From NCBI GenBank assembly GCA_002162825.1, contig MAAU01000082.1, positions 1 to 32,479 on the forward strand: a stretch of DNA of 32,479 nt, read 5' to 3'. Below, in pieces: positions 22,330 to 31,738 of the stretch. A program made the translations under genes and the position numbers. The notes below the pieces were generated by a model. The model ran no database searches. It worked only from the letters and a program-made list of their open reading frames with translations, and was not told where the DNA came from. Source of the stretch: Gammaproteobacteria bacterium 54_18_T64 (GTDB lineage Bacteria; Pseudomonadota; Gammaproteobacteria; Pseudomonadales; Porticoccaceae). Numbering within the stretch: the first letter of the stretch is position 1; each line of letters opens with the position of its first letter.

Positions 22330-23534
22330 CACAACTGTATGGTACTGATAATGTCATAGATTGGCCCCAGCACCGAGAGCATAATCCAGCCCAGTAAGAC
22401 ACCCATAATGACCGTCATTGCGGGCTCAATCATCAACTGTATTTTTTCAATTAATTCATTAACGTCGCGACTGTAAAATTCACTAATTCGCAATAGCGAG
22501 GCACCCAGGGCGCCGGTTTGCTCGCCGACATTGAGCATTCTCAGTACTAGGGGTGGGAAGAGTTGAGCCGATGAAAAGGCCACATAAATGCTGTCACCAC
22601 TGGATATCTTTTCCTTAATCGCGGCGAATTCACCCTTAATATACAGATTGGCTGAGGTATTCGAACTAATGGTCAGGCACTCTATGACACTAATACCCGC
22701 ATCATAGAGCAGGGCAAAATTTTTGCTGAAGCGCGCCAGTTCCAGTTTGCTGATGGCCTCACCAAATACCGGCAGGGATAATTTATTGCGATCAAACCAA
22801 TACTTGGCAGTGACACTGCGTTTAAGCAGCTGTCGCACCATGATAAAAATCAGCACCGGGGAGCCAAGAATCACATACCAATAGTTGACAAAAGCATCGG
22901 ACACCACCAGTAGGGCGCGGGTCATCAAGGGGATTTCCTGGCCCATTGAAATAATAAAACTGACCAATTGCGGCACTAGATAGATCATAAGAAAACACAC
23001 CACCGCCAAAATAATAGTGCCAACAAACAGCGGGTAGGAGATCAGTTTTTTGGTCTTTCTAACAATGTCATCCTGCCATACCAGGATATCCCTGAGCTCT
23101 GCAAAAACGGCGGCCATATTACCCGTTTGCTCGCCCGCCATGACCAAATTGATCATCAGTTCGGTAAAGATTTTGTCGTGGCTTTTCATTGCTTCCGACA
23201 GAGTCTTACCCGATGAAATATCATCAATCAAGGTGCCGATCATTTTTCGCATCAGTGGCGATGCCTCACTATCGCGCATCTCCGTTAGTGCATCGAGGAT
23301 GGGGATGCCCGCCCCCACCATTTGCTCCAAATACATAAACAGGACAATCAGATTGCGACGTTCGACCTGTTGCTGGGGGAAAAGCGAAAATGCCTGCTTG
23401 TTAATTTTCGCGTCCAGTAAATGGAAGCCCTGCTTTTCAAGACGCGAGGCAAGCTCTTCGAGCCCATTGGCCTCATGACAGCCGCGCACTTTTTTGCCAT
23501 TGGCATCTATTGCGCGGTAGGCGTATTCACTCAC
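22329..23534 (-). CDS. mshG: MshG, GspF/PilC-type platform protein
   Basis: This 401-residue inner-membrane protein belongs to the GspF/PilC family that forms the platform on which the ATPase drives pilin assembly. It has two copies of the GspF domain. The first contains NLIVLFMYLEQMVGAGIPILDAL and the second LARFSKNFALLYDAGISVIECL. Three hydrophobic segments lie near 168-188, 215-235 and 370-390. The ERLGGxMAAVF-type segment reads GEQTGNMAAVFAELRDI, and its C-terminal counterpart is GEQTGALGASLLRI. The start is GTG at 23534, 2 bases after the mshE stop. Confidence 0.93.
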   Translation of the reverse strand: MSEYAYRAIDANGKKVRGCHEANGLEELASRLEKQGFHLLDAKINKQAFSLFPQQQVERRNLIVLFMYLEQMVGAGIPILDALTEMRDSEASPLMRKMIGTLIDDISSGKTLSEAMKSHDKIFTELMINLVMAGEQTGNMAAVFAELRDILVWQDDIVRKTKKLISYPLFVGTIILAVVCFLMIYLVPQLVSFIISMGQEIPLMTRALLVVSDAFVNYWYVILGSPVLIFIMVRQLLKRSVTAKYWFDRNKLSLPVFGEAISKLELARFSKNFALLYDAGISVIECLTISSNTSANLYIKGEFAAIKEKISSGDSIYVAFSSAQLFPPLVLRMLNVGEQTGALGASLLRISEFYSRDVNELIEKIQLMIEPAMTVIMGVLLGWIMLSVLGPIYDIISTIQL

Positions 23535-23536
23535 GT

Positions 23537-25246
23537 CTACATACCCAGCCTGGAACTAAAGTCGACTACCCTGGACACCTCATCCATCGTGGTATCGCCA
23601 CTGCGCACGCGCGCAATGGCATCGTCGACCAAACGTACAAAACCCTTTTCTGTAGCCAACGCGTTCAACTCGCGCATCGGCACCTGCTGTGCCACCAACT
23701 CATCCAGGTCTTCATCCATCTTCAAAATTTCGAGTAGAGCAATGCGCCCCTTATAGCCACGATGATTGCACTTGTCACAAGCCCCGGCCTGGTAGATATG
23801 ATCGGGCAGAGGCTCCTTGGCATCGAGTAGTTGAACTTCCAATTCACTGGGCTTGCTTGCCACCCGACAATGCCGGCACAGTTTTCTGACCAGGCGCTGT
23901 CCCACCACGCCGATAATATTCCCCGCCAACATCGAGGAGGCCACACCAATATCCCGCAGGCGCAAAAATGCCCCCAGCGCGGAGTTGGTATGTAGGGTGG
24001 AAAACACCTGGTGCCCGGTCATCGCCGCCCTAAAGCCCATATTGGCGGTATCGGCATCGCGCATTTCGCCAACCAAAATTATGTCCGGGTCCTGGCGCAT
24101 CAAGGAGCGAATGCCCCCGGCAAAGTCCATCTTAACCGCTGAATTGAGGGAGGACTGGCGAATCATCGGCATCGGATATTCCACCGGATCCTCCAGGGTC
24201 ATAATGTTCACCGATTCATCATTGAGATAATTTAGCAGTGAATAAAGGGTCGTGGTTTTACCACTGCCGGTGGGCCCGGTGACCAATATAATACCCTCGG
24301 GGCGCGCCATCATCAGCTTGAACATGTTGCGCTGGTAGTCGCTGATATCCAACTCATCGAGGGGCACAATGGCCCTACTTCTATCGAGAATACGCAACAC
24401 CACATTTTCGCCATGCAGGGTCGGCTGGGAAGCAATGCGAAAATCGATGGGGTGGCCGGTGATTTTCAAGGAGATATGGCCATCCTGGGGCGCTCTCACC
24501 TCGGCGATATTCATACCCGCCAGAACTTTTAAACGCACCACGATGGCCGGCCAGTATTTTTTATGCAGGCTTCTGACCTGGCGCAACACACCATCGATGC
24601 GATAGCGCACCCGCAGAAAGCCCTCTTCCGGCTCAAAGTGAATATCCGAGGCGTCCTGTTTGACCGCATCTGTGAGAAAGGCATCGACCAGTCGCACCGT
24701 CGGATGACTGTATTCCTTGCCCTCCTGTTCGCCGCTGCGTATATCAAACTCACCGGTCTCAATCTCATGCAGAATGCCGTCGATGGATAAATCAAAACCA
24801 TAAAACTGATCGATGGCAAACATCACCTCCTTCTCACTGGCCAGCAGGGGTTCGACATGAACACCCTCGGGCAGTGCCGCGGAGACGCGATCGATGGTCA
24901 AAATATCAAAGGTATCCGGCATCGCCAGCAGCAGTTTTTGCTGCTCAACAACGAAACTCACCGGCATCACCTTGAGTTTCACCGCCAGTGACTTATCGAT
25001 CAACTTTATGGCGTCGGAGTCGGGAACCACCTCGCGCAAATTGACACTATCCTGACCCAGGTGCTCACCAAGAGCGTCTTTGAGTACCGCTTCGGTAAGA
25101 AAACCGAGGCCGACCAGAACCGCACCGAGTCGCTCACCCGAGCGCTTTTGTTCAAGTATCGCGATAGATAGTTGGTCGGCACTAATGACGCCGCTATCAA
25201 TTAGCTGATCGCCAATTCTTTTTCTTGGCTTAATGGGACTATTCAC
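23537..25246 (-). CDS. mshE: MshE, GspE/PilB-type assembly ATPase with MshEN c-di-GMP motifs
   Basis: This 569-residue cytoplasmic ATPase powers pilus extension. Two MshEN-type motifs (RLGx2Lx3Gx6Lx3Lx2Q), known from Vibrio MshE to bind c-di-GMP, lie at the N-terminus. The first spans 10-33 with Arg10, Gly12, Leu15, Gly19, Leu26 and Gln33. The second spans 39-62 with Arg39, Leu40, Gly41, Leu44, Gly48, Leu55 and Leu59, and has His62 where Gln is usual. The ATPase core has Walker A GPTGSGKTT (324-332), the Asp box, Walker B DPDIILVGE (386-394), a His box (GHQVFSTLHTN) and a zinc-binding CxxC pair (CRHC and CDKC). The start is GTG at 25246, overlapping the mshN stop by 4 bases. Confidence 0.94.
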   Translation of the reverse strand: MNSPIKPRKRIGDQLIDSGVISADQLSIAILEQKRSGERLGAVLVGLGFLTEAVLKDALGEHLGQDSVNLREVVPDSDAIKLIDKSLAVKLKVMPVSFVVEQQKLLLAMPDTFDILTIDRVSAALPEGVHVEPLLASEKEVMFAIDQFYGFDLSIDGILHEIETGEFDIRSGEQEGKEYSHPTVRLVDAFLTDAVKQDASDIHFEPEEGFLRVRYRIDGVLRQVRSLHKKYWPAIVVRLKVLAGMNIAEVRAPQDGHISLKITGHPIDFRIASQPTLHGENVVLRILDRSRAIVPLDELDISDYQRNMFKLMMARPEGIILVTGPTGSGKTTTLYSLLNYLNDESVNIMTLEDPVEYPMPMIRQSSLNSAVKMDFAGGIRSLMRQDPDIILVGEMRDADTANMGFRAAMTGHQVFSTLHTNSALGAFLRLRDIGVASSMLAGNIIGVVGQRLVRKLCRHCRVASKPSELEVQLLDAKEPLPDHIYQAGACDKCNHRGYKGRIALLEILKMDEDLDELVAQQVPMRELNALATEKGFVRLVDDAIARVRSGDTTMDEVSRVVDFSSRLGM

Positions 25247-26769
25247 CGCGCGACAGCCTTTAAAACAGTGATTCGCGCCGCCACAACGGCACTATCAAAA
25301 CGGCCATGTGATGTTTTTTCAAGCTCCAGGGCCTGGCGGTAAAACTCCAGGGCCAGTTTCGGCTTCAGCATCTGATCGAGACAAATGGCCAGGTTGTAGG
25401 CGTAATCGGCATTCTTGGCGTCGCGACTAAAGGCATCAAAGTAGGCCTTCTGTGCGGCGGCCCACTCGCGCCGTTTTAAGTAGTAGTCCCCCAGGCTGGC
25501 ATGTAGAAAAGCCTGTTGTGGGCTCTCCGCTATCAGTTGTTGCAAGGCACTGCCAACACTCAGAGAGGATGAACTGGCGAGGCTCAACAAGCCCGCTCTG
25601 GCACTGAGGTGCTGGGGTTTGAGTGCGAGTACCTGGCGATAAAACAATTGTGCCTGCTCGTATTGGCCCTTAATGGCCAATAAATTCGCCATACCCAACA
25701 GGGCCGCAACATTATCCGCAGAGGTCTTGAGCACGGCGCTAAAACTTGCTTCCGCACGCTGCAATTGACCACCCTGCAATGCCTCCTGAGCCAACCTCAA
25801 CTGTTCATTGCGCTTCTCGGGTATGCGTCGTTTACGAATCTGGATGCCGGAAAAGACCGCTGCCGACTCGCTGACTGCAACTTGCTGCTGATCGGGCCTA
25901 GCTGTTAAGTCCTGGGGGAGACTAACTACTGTCGGTTGGGGGCTTTCTATGACACTGTTCTGCTGTTCACTCGGCAATGCTCTCTGCTCAACAGGGATTT
26001 GCATGGGCTCTTCCCCAAGTGCTGGCACGTCCGGTTCGCCAGAGGCTGGGGTACGCACCATGGTGGAAGTCTCGGCAAGCTCTCGCGCAGGAGTGCTGGC
26101 ACCACTGCCTGGTAAAGCAGTATGACTGGCAGCGACTAGTGGGGTAAGAGGCGGCTCGGGACTACTAACTTTTTGTACCCTCACGACCTTTTGTGGCGCT
26201 GGTGAATACTCTTCGCTGAGGAAAAAAACATAGGCCATAACAGCCGCTAACACCAGGCAAAGTAACGACAAAGCAATGGCCAGAGGGCGTTTTTCCTTAA
26301 GGCGCCCGCGGTTGCGAAATACCGCATTTGCCGAATGGGGTGAATCAATTTTGACACGGGAACCTAGCGCAGACCCTTGCGACGCTTGTTCAGGGGCAGT
26401 ACGGGGCTGTGACTCTGGCGACGCTGGCTGACTAATTGTGGGCTGACTAATTGTGGACTGACTAGCTGCGAGCTCAGTGGCTGTTGGCTCAGCGGGACTA
26501 CCGCCAAGGGCAGCAGCACTAGCAACTTGACCGGCGTCTGGTTCGCTCGGCACAGCGGCCGCAGGTGCCCCATCGTCAACACGGACTTCCTCCGGCAATG
26601 CCGCTCCAGGCTCTTCCTCCACTTGCACCGCTGCTTCTAAGTCGAGTTCTAACTCAAGTTCCACAACTTCTTCGTTATTGTTATTGGCGTCCGGCTTGTT
26701 CTGCTCGGTAACTCCCGTGCCTTGCCGCTGTTTTTGTGCTTCTTTTAAAGCGTCCAGTAATAAACTCAA
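25243..26769 (-). CDS. mshN: MshN, TPR-repeat pilus assembly protein
   Basis: This 508-residue protein begins with the conserved helix MSLLLDALKEAQKQRQ. An acidic, Pro/Ser/Ala-rich cytoplasmic region (about 20-150) follows, with ELELELDLE and the STISQ/PTISQ repeats. A membrane segment (about 162-184) comes next, then a long Pro-rich linker and a periplasmic TPR region (about 330-500). The TPR helices have the typical spacing, as in ALLGMANLLAIKGQYEQAQL and DYLKRREWAAAQKAY-like units. MshN is thought to help secretin assembly or act as a bridge with MshL. At 508 residues it is longer than many MshN proteins because of the low-complexity linkers. It starts 5 bases after mshL. Confidence 0.88.
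   Translation of the reverse strand: MSLLLDALKEAQKQRQGTGVTEQNKPDANNNNEEVVELELELDLEAAVQVEEEPGAALPEEVRVDDGAPAAAVPSEPDAGQVASAAALGGSPAEPTATELAASQSTISQPTISQPASPESQPRTAPEQASQGSALGSRVKIDSPHSANAVFRNRGRLKEKRPLAIALSLLCLVLAAVMAYVFFLSEEYSPAPQKVVRVQKVSSPEPPLTPLVAASHTALPGSGASTPARELAETSTMVRTPASGEPDVPALGEEPMQIPVEQRALPSEQQNSVIESPQPTVVSLPQDLTARPDQQQVAVSESAAVFSGIQIRKRRIPEKRNEQLRLAQEALQGGQLQRAEASFSAVLKTSADNVAALLGMANLLAIKGQYEQAQLFYRQVLALKPQHLSARAGLLSLASSSSLSVGSALQQLIAESPQQAFLHASLGDYYLKRREWAAAQKAYFDAFSRDAKNADYAYNLAICLDQMLKPKLALEFYRQALELEKTSHGRFDSAVVAARITVLKAVAR
26426..26470 (-). repeat. 15-base tandem repeat within mshN
   Basis: GGCTGACTAATTGTG occurs twice in tandem (26426-26440, 26441-26455) and a third diverged copy follows to 26470. 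On the coding strand they give STISQ, PTISQ and PASPE-like units in the acidic, disordered linker. The unit length keeps the frame. Confidence 0.8.
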
Positions 26770-26774
26770 GGCCG

Positions 26775-28466
26775 CTACTCCGCGCCATCAACGGTAAGAT
26801 TGCGGGGCAGAAATTGTTGGTAGGGAGACAGAGCCTGGCTCTTTAAGCTGGCCTGCTCGATAATGACCGGGCGAATGAAAATAATCAATTCAGACTTGGT
26901 GTAATCCCTGCTTTTTAAACTAAACAGTTCACCTATGTAGGGCAGTTTAGAGAGCCCGGGTACACCGGAAGAATTATCCGCCTGGATATCCTGCATCAAA
27001 CCACCAATAACGGCCGTATCGCCGCCATGGATTTTCATCATCGATTCCATTTCGCGCACCGATATTTCTGGAATCAGGCTCTCCACCTCAGATGCTGCCA
27101 AAGCGGGATTGGGGTCTTGAACAAAGCGTAAAACTCGCGATATTGTCGGCCTGACATTCAAGGTCACCTCATCCCTCTCGGAAATGTGAGGCGTCACACT
27201 CATCACCAGTCCCACCGGCACGGTGTGAATGTCGGAGGTAAAGGTTCTATTAATGAAGTTTTCCTGTACATCCTCCTCAACATCGATGGAAAAATAGACC
27301 AGGTTGTCCACCACCTTGAGCAGGGCCGTTTGGTTGTTGAGTACCATTAATTTTGGCGTGGAGAGCACCTTGGTATTGCCAAATTCACTCAGCAATTTCA
27401 CCGTGGCACTAATATCGTGCTTACCATTGCTGCTATAGCTCAAGGTGGATACTGGCGCCTGGGTTAGATTGGAGCCGATCAAGTCCTGTACAAAACTAAA
27501 ACCGCTGGCGCCCGACTGCACCAGACGAGACCAGTCGACCCCGGCCTGGTAGGCGTCATTCAATTGCACCTCGACAATGCTCGCTTCAATCAGCACCTGG
27601 CGCTGGGCACCATCGAGTACACGATCTAAAAATATCTGGATTTCATGGTGCTGCTTGCGGGTTGCCTTAATCGTTAACAGGCCACTTTCCGAATTCACAA
27701 TCACACTAGAGACGGGCCGAGCCCTGCCCTCACCCGCTTCAGTCGCTCGCTCAGGCGAACTCGCCCGCTCTTGTGAATTATCTGTATAGGCTGAACCGGT
27801 GCTATTGCCGCCATTGAGAATAGCATCGATATTCTCGGTCAAGGTGCGCCAAAAATTATTATTCGAGGTATTGCGAATGACCGTATTGGAACTGTTATCA
27901 CCCGAGTTTCCCGAGCCAGAACTACCGGTGTCGGCCCCAACCCCCGTGGTCGCCACCTCTGTCGATATTGACACATTGGAACTACTGGAACGCCCCATAT
28001 TCAGATAGGCCACATCGTAGTGGGAAAAATAGGGGCTATCCCGCTCAATCACTAGCACGCCGTTGTTCATCTGATAGCGAACATCCGATAAATTGACAAT
28101 GCGATCCAGTATCTGGAACAGGCTCTGGTCGACGGCATTTAAGGTAATGCTGCCACGAATACCCGAGGCAATATCGACATCAATTTCGGCATCACGACTT
28201 AGGGCAAACAGCAGTTCCCTGAGGTTGACATTGTTAACGACCACGGAATACACAGCATCCAGCAACTCGGCATCGGCCCGGTCGCCGCCACTATCACTCG
28301 CCACAGTGGCTTGCGGGTGCAGTAAGACGGGTGCCGGCACATCGCCTAGCGCCGCAGCGGAGTCGACATTAATATGGTGATCCGACATCGTTATCGGCGC
28401 TGGCGCACAGGCCGTAACCAGCCATACTGTCGCCACAGCGACACAAAGCCCTATAATTTTTTTCAT
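26775..28466 (-). CDS. mshL: MshL, pilus secretin lipoprotein
   Basis: This 563-residue outer-membrane secretin forms the gate for the pilus. With the ATG at 28466 it starts MKKIIGLCVAVATVWLVTAC, a lipoprotein signal with the lipobox VTAC and Cys20. A secretin/STN-type domain follows (LRELLFALSRDAEIDVDIA), then a Ser/Asn/Gly-rich linker. A second N-domain has GLLTIKATRKQHHEIQIFLD and VLIEASIVEVQLND. The secretin core has VLSTPKLMVLNNQTALLKV and the terminal signature VPGLSKLPYIGELF with ELIIFIRPVII. The frame is open to a TTG at 28580, but a start there would bury the signal peptide; an ATG at 28496 is also possible. This is the first gene of the pilus operon. Confidence 0.93.
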   Translation of the reverse strand: MKKIIGLCVAVATVWLVTACAPAPITMSDHHINVDSAAALGDVPAPVLLHPQATVASDSGGDRADAELLDAVYSVVVNNVNLRELLFALSRDAEIDVDIASGIRGSITLNAVDQSLFQILDRIVNLSDVRYQMNNGVLVIERDSPYFSHYDVAYLNMGRSSSSNVSISTEVATTGVGADTGSSGSGNSGDNSSNTVIRNTSNNNFWRTLTENIDAILNGGNSTGSAYTDNSQERASSPERATEAGEGRARPVSSVIVNSESGLLTIKATRKQHHEIQIFLDRVLDGAQRQVLIEASIVEVQLNDAYQAGVDWSRLVQSGASGFSFVQDLIGSNLTQAPVSTLSYSSNGKHDISATVKLLSEFGNTKVLSTPKLMVLNNQTALLKVVDNLVYFSIDVEEDVQENFINRTFTSDIHTVPVGLVMSVTPHISERDEVTLNVRPTISRVLRFVQDPNPALAASEVESLIPEISVREMESMMKIHGGDTAVIGGLMQDIQADNSSGVPGLSKLPYIGELFSLKSRDYTKSELIIFIRPVIIEQASLKSQALSPYQQFLPRNLTVDGAE

Positions 28467-28884
28467 GGTATTGAACATTGTCTTTTTTATATACATTGAA
28501 TAAGGCTTATTTCCACAACTGAGTGCAAGGCAAGTCAGCACCCTTCCGCGCCTCTTACCGATACTCATACACGCACTCAACCACCCCGCTCATCACCTCT
28601 TCCCGCCTTTTATCTGCTCAGGGCAATGCTAATTAAATCGCCTCTTAAATTCTGTGGAACAGGTCTCCCTGCTAGCATTACTGTGAACAAACAAAGACTT
28701 GCCGTAACAATGCCACAGATACCTCAAGACATGCAGCACCGCGATAAGAAAACTATAAATTCAAGCGGATCGAGAGCCTGCACAGAACCTGAATTGCGGA
28801 TTTTACTTGATGTCTGTGGCAGTATCACCAACTGTCAGCAATCTGTGATTGCAGCCCAAGTTTAAGCCCGGAACCAGCCCCCCT
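28467..28884. other. Divergent control region, mshL/AddB-like nuclease
   Basis: These 418 bases separate the mshL operon from the nuclease gene and should hold both promoters. No convincing -35/-10 pair was found. AATGCTA (28625-28631) and TAGCATT (28673-28679) form an inverted pair 41 bases apart that could be an operator or a stem. A plus-strand frame at 28626-28865 has no ribosome site or known motif and is not accepted. Confidence 0.45.
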
Positions 28885-31707
28885 ATGCCCAAAGCCTTTT
28901 TTAATATCGCGCCCCTGATCGCCAGTATTACCGCCGGGCATTTAATCCTCACACCCAATTACCGCCTGGCACGACACATCACCCAGGCCTGGGGCCAACA
29001 CTGTGCTACACAGGGGCTGCAGACCTGGCGTCAACCTCTGGTGATGGCCCTTGAGGACTGGCTCACTAGCTGTTGGGCTGAACTGATTGAAGGTGAAGAC
29101 CCGAGCCTGCTCGCCACTCCCCGCAGTGTCATCGACAAACACGGCGAACAACTGCTGTGGCAGGCGAGTATCGCTGAGGATGACTTGCTGCCAGCGACAG
29201 CCGACATCCCCTCACTGGCGGAACTGGCCATGCAAACCTGGCAACAATTGCAGCGTTGCCGGGTGCCGCTCAATGAGCTGACTGACAGTCACCACCCCGG
29301 CAGTGCCGCCTTACTACGCTGGCTCGAGACCTTTAATCGGCGCCTCGATCAAAAACAACTGATCACCTGGGAGCAGGCCCAAAGCCTGATTGCGCAGGCC
29401 TATAGAGCGGGCAATTTTCCCGGCTACCAGGCCATACGCCTGGTTGGCTTTCAAACACTCGCAGCGCTGCAGCGAGATATTATCAATGCCGCCACAAACG
29501 ATGTCGCTAACACTGCAGGGGTGGCGAGCCCTACCGCTATCACCCTGCAAGGCTATCACGACCAGAAAAGCGAAATCAGCGCCGCCGCCCATTGGGCCAG
29601 GGCACAACACGATGCCAATCCCGAGCAACGTATCGGCATCGTGTTCGGCAGTCTCGCCAAGTCGCAGCAGCAGGTGTCCCGTATTTTCCATGACACTTTC
29701 GTCGCCAGCCACTGCCTGCCCGACACCGAGCGCAGTATTGCACCCTTCAATTTCTCGGCCGGTACTCCCCTGGGCCGCACACCCCTGCTCGAAAGCGCCC
29801 TTAGCTTGCTGGCTGTGCAAAACCACGCGCTGCCACTGGAGCGCTGGTGCCACCTGCTGGCGGATCCCTTTTGGGGTACCTGCTGTCCCCCAACCGAGGA
29901 TACTGACACGACGGAACTACAGCCCGACCTGGCGCATCATCATTTGCTTGTCCGCACTCACTGCGAACTGCTATTGCGCGATAGTAATCAACTCATGCAC
30001 TCGCCCTCGGCATTTCGCGCCAGCCTCGCCGAGGCCGAAAGACAAAGTAAAGCCCCATCACTCGAGAGTGAAAATCCAGCCCCAGCCTCGCTCTCCAGCG
30101 AGGCTTATCCATCCCTGGCCACGGCCTGGCAGGCTATCGCCGAGCGCGTGCGTCGCCAGCCCAAAAGCGCTAGCTTTTGTTATTGGGCCGAGGAATTTTC
30201 CCAACGTCTCGACATTCTTGGTTGGCCCGGGCCACGCAGCCTCGACAGTATCGAGTATCAGCAGCACCAGCACTATTTAACGCTGCTTGAGGACTTTGCC
30301 GGCCTCGATGCCAGCGCCGAACCACTAGGGGCCAGCGCCGCCCTGACACAAATGACACGCATGGCTCAGGCCACGGTATTTCAGGCGCAAAGTCACGATA
30401 GCCCGGTGCAGGTGCTCGGTTTGCTGGAGGCCGCCGGCCTCGAGTTCGATCAACTGTGGATAGCCGGCATGGACGACAGACAGTGGCCCCAGCCGACTTC
30501 CCTCAACCCCTTGCTGCCCGTCGATGTGCAACAGCGCTACCAGCTACCGCGTAGCAGTGCCCATCAGGAGCTCGATCTCGCCAGGCAACTACTCGAGGGT
30601 TTCCAGCACAGTAGCCCTCAACTTATTTTTAGCTACGCGACGCGGGACGGCGATACCGAGCTCGAAGCCTCGCGCCTATTACCCGAGGCCACCTTCGCCT
30701 TATCGACGTCAACAGTACTGCCTCCCCCGTGCCATCACCCTCTGTACGCCGCACTGCCGCCAGCACAACTGCAAAAAATAGATATCACTCAAGGCCCCGC
30801 CCTGCAGACCAACGGACAGAGCATTCGCGGCGGCACGGCAATTCTACAGGCCCAGGCGGGCAGCCCCTTTAATGCCTTTGCCGTATGGCGTCTCGGCGCC
30901 CAGGCACTGGCTCGGCCCGCTAGTGGCCTGTCGGCCATCGAGCGCGGCAACCTGGTGCATCGCTGTCTGGAGTTATTCTGGACCCGCTTTCATGATCAAT
31001 CCTCGGTTAAAGCCCTGGACAGCAGCGCTCTCGAGGAGGCACTTAGCGCGGTCATTGCCGAGGCAATGCGCCCCCTGCTGCAAAGTCGCAGCGATATATT
31101 CGGGCCGCGCTTTGCCGCCATCGAGACCCGACGCCTCCAGCAACTGCTCCAACAGTGGCTCGACATCGAGCTGCAGCGCCAGCCCTTTAGCGTGCTGGCC
31201 CCGGAAAAGCAGCTCACCATGTCCATCGGCGGCCTGCCCCTGAGCCTGCGTATTGACCGCATCGACCGGCTCGAGGATCAGCGCGTGGTGCTCATCGATT
31301 ATAAAACCGGCGACACCAATATCCATTGCTGGGCCGGCGAAAGGCTGGAAGAACCCCAGCTGCCCCTCTATGCCCTGGCCCTGCCCGAGCAAGTTGGCGC
31401 CCTCTGCTTCGGGCAAATATCGACCGCAAAAAGTGTGGTCGCCAAGGGCGTGAGTGACACGCCGGAGCTTATTCCCGGCCTGCAACCGCTGACAAAAATC
31501 AATTTCGATGATTGGCAGGACTGCCTTGAAGTATGGCGTGAACAGCTCGAGACCCTGGCCGAGGAGTTTCTCGACGGCCAGGCGGAGGTAGCCTTTTACA
31601 CCAGCGCAGCGCTGCGCTACCAGAACCACCTCTATCCCTTAAACCGCTGGCCGGAGATTACCCAACGCGCCAATGCTGCCGATGAACTCGGCGCCGACCT
31701 CGACTAA
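28885..31707 (+). CDS. AddB-like PD-(D/E)XK nuclease, putative DNA repair protein
   Basis: This 940-residue protein has the layout of AddB/RecC-like repair proteins. An N-terminal helicase-like region starts GHLILTPNYRLARHITQAW, and a middle segment LEFDQLWIAGMDDRQWPQP is typical of the family. The C-terminal PD-(D/E)XK nuclease has NLVHRCLELFW (His692), VLIDYKTGD (Asp805 and Lys807) and QLPLYAL (Gln825, Tyr829). With the next gene it probably forms a helicase-nuclease that resects double-strand ends, in a two-gene arrangement known in Pseudomonas and relatives. The ATG at 28885 is chosen because it directly precedes the conserved start; a TTG at 28849 would add 12 residues. The downstream helicase starts 31 bases after the stop. 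Confidence 0.88.
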   Translation: MPKAFFNIAPLIASITAGHLILTPNYRLARHITQAWGQHCATQGLQTWRQPLVMALEDWLTSCWAELIEGEDPSLLATPRSVIDKHGEQLLWQASIAEDDLLPATADIPSLAELAMQTWQQLQRCRVPLNELTDSHHPGSAALLRWLETFNRRLDQKQLITWEQAQSLIAQAYRAGNFPGYQAIRLVGFQTLAALQRDIINAATNDVANTAGVASPTAITLQGYHDQKSEISAAAHWARAQHDANPEQRIGIVFGSLAKSQQQVSRIFHDTFVASHCLPDTERSIAPFNFSAGTPLGRTPLLESALSLLAVQNHALPLERWCHLLADPFWGTCCPPTEDTDTTELQPDLAHHHLLVRTHCELLLRDSNQLMHSPSAFRASLAEAERQSKAPSLESENPAPASLSSEAYPSLATAWQAIAERVRRQPKSASFCYWAEEFSQRLDILGWPGPRSLDSIEYQQHQHYLTLLEDFAGLDASAEPLGASAALTQMTRMAQATVFQAQSHDSPVQVLGLLEAAGLEFDQLWIAGMDDRQWPQPTSLNPLLPVDVQQRYQLPRSSAHQELDLARQLLEGFQHSSPQLIFSYATRDGDTELEASRLLPEATFALSTSTVLPPPCHHPLYAALPPAQLQKIDITQGPALQTNGQSIRGGTAILQAQAGSPFNAFAVWRLGAQALARPASGLSAIERGNLVHRCLELFWTRFHDQSSVKALDSSALEEALSAVIAEAMRPLLQSRSDIFGPRFAAIETRRLQQLLQQWLDIELQRQPFSVLAPEKQLTMSIGGLPLSLRIDRIDRLEDQRVVLIDYKTGDTNIHCWAGERLEEPQLPLYALALPEQVGALCFGQISTAKSVVAKGVSDTPELIPGLQPLTKINFDDWQDCLEVWREQLETLAEEFLDGQAEVAFYTSAALRYQNHLYPLNRWPEITQRANAADELGADLD

Positions 31708-31738
31708 GCCCCCACAACGACCAACGAAGATCACAAAC

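Noticed and set aside
28626-28865. 79-codon plus-strand frame before the nuclease gene
   Set aside because: No ribosome site or family signature, and it overlaps the start region of the nuclease. Treated as non-coding.
29314-29853. 179-codon minus-strand frame inside the nuclease gene
   Set aside because: Antisense to a well-supported coding region, with no known motif.
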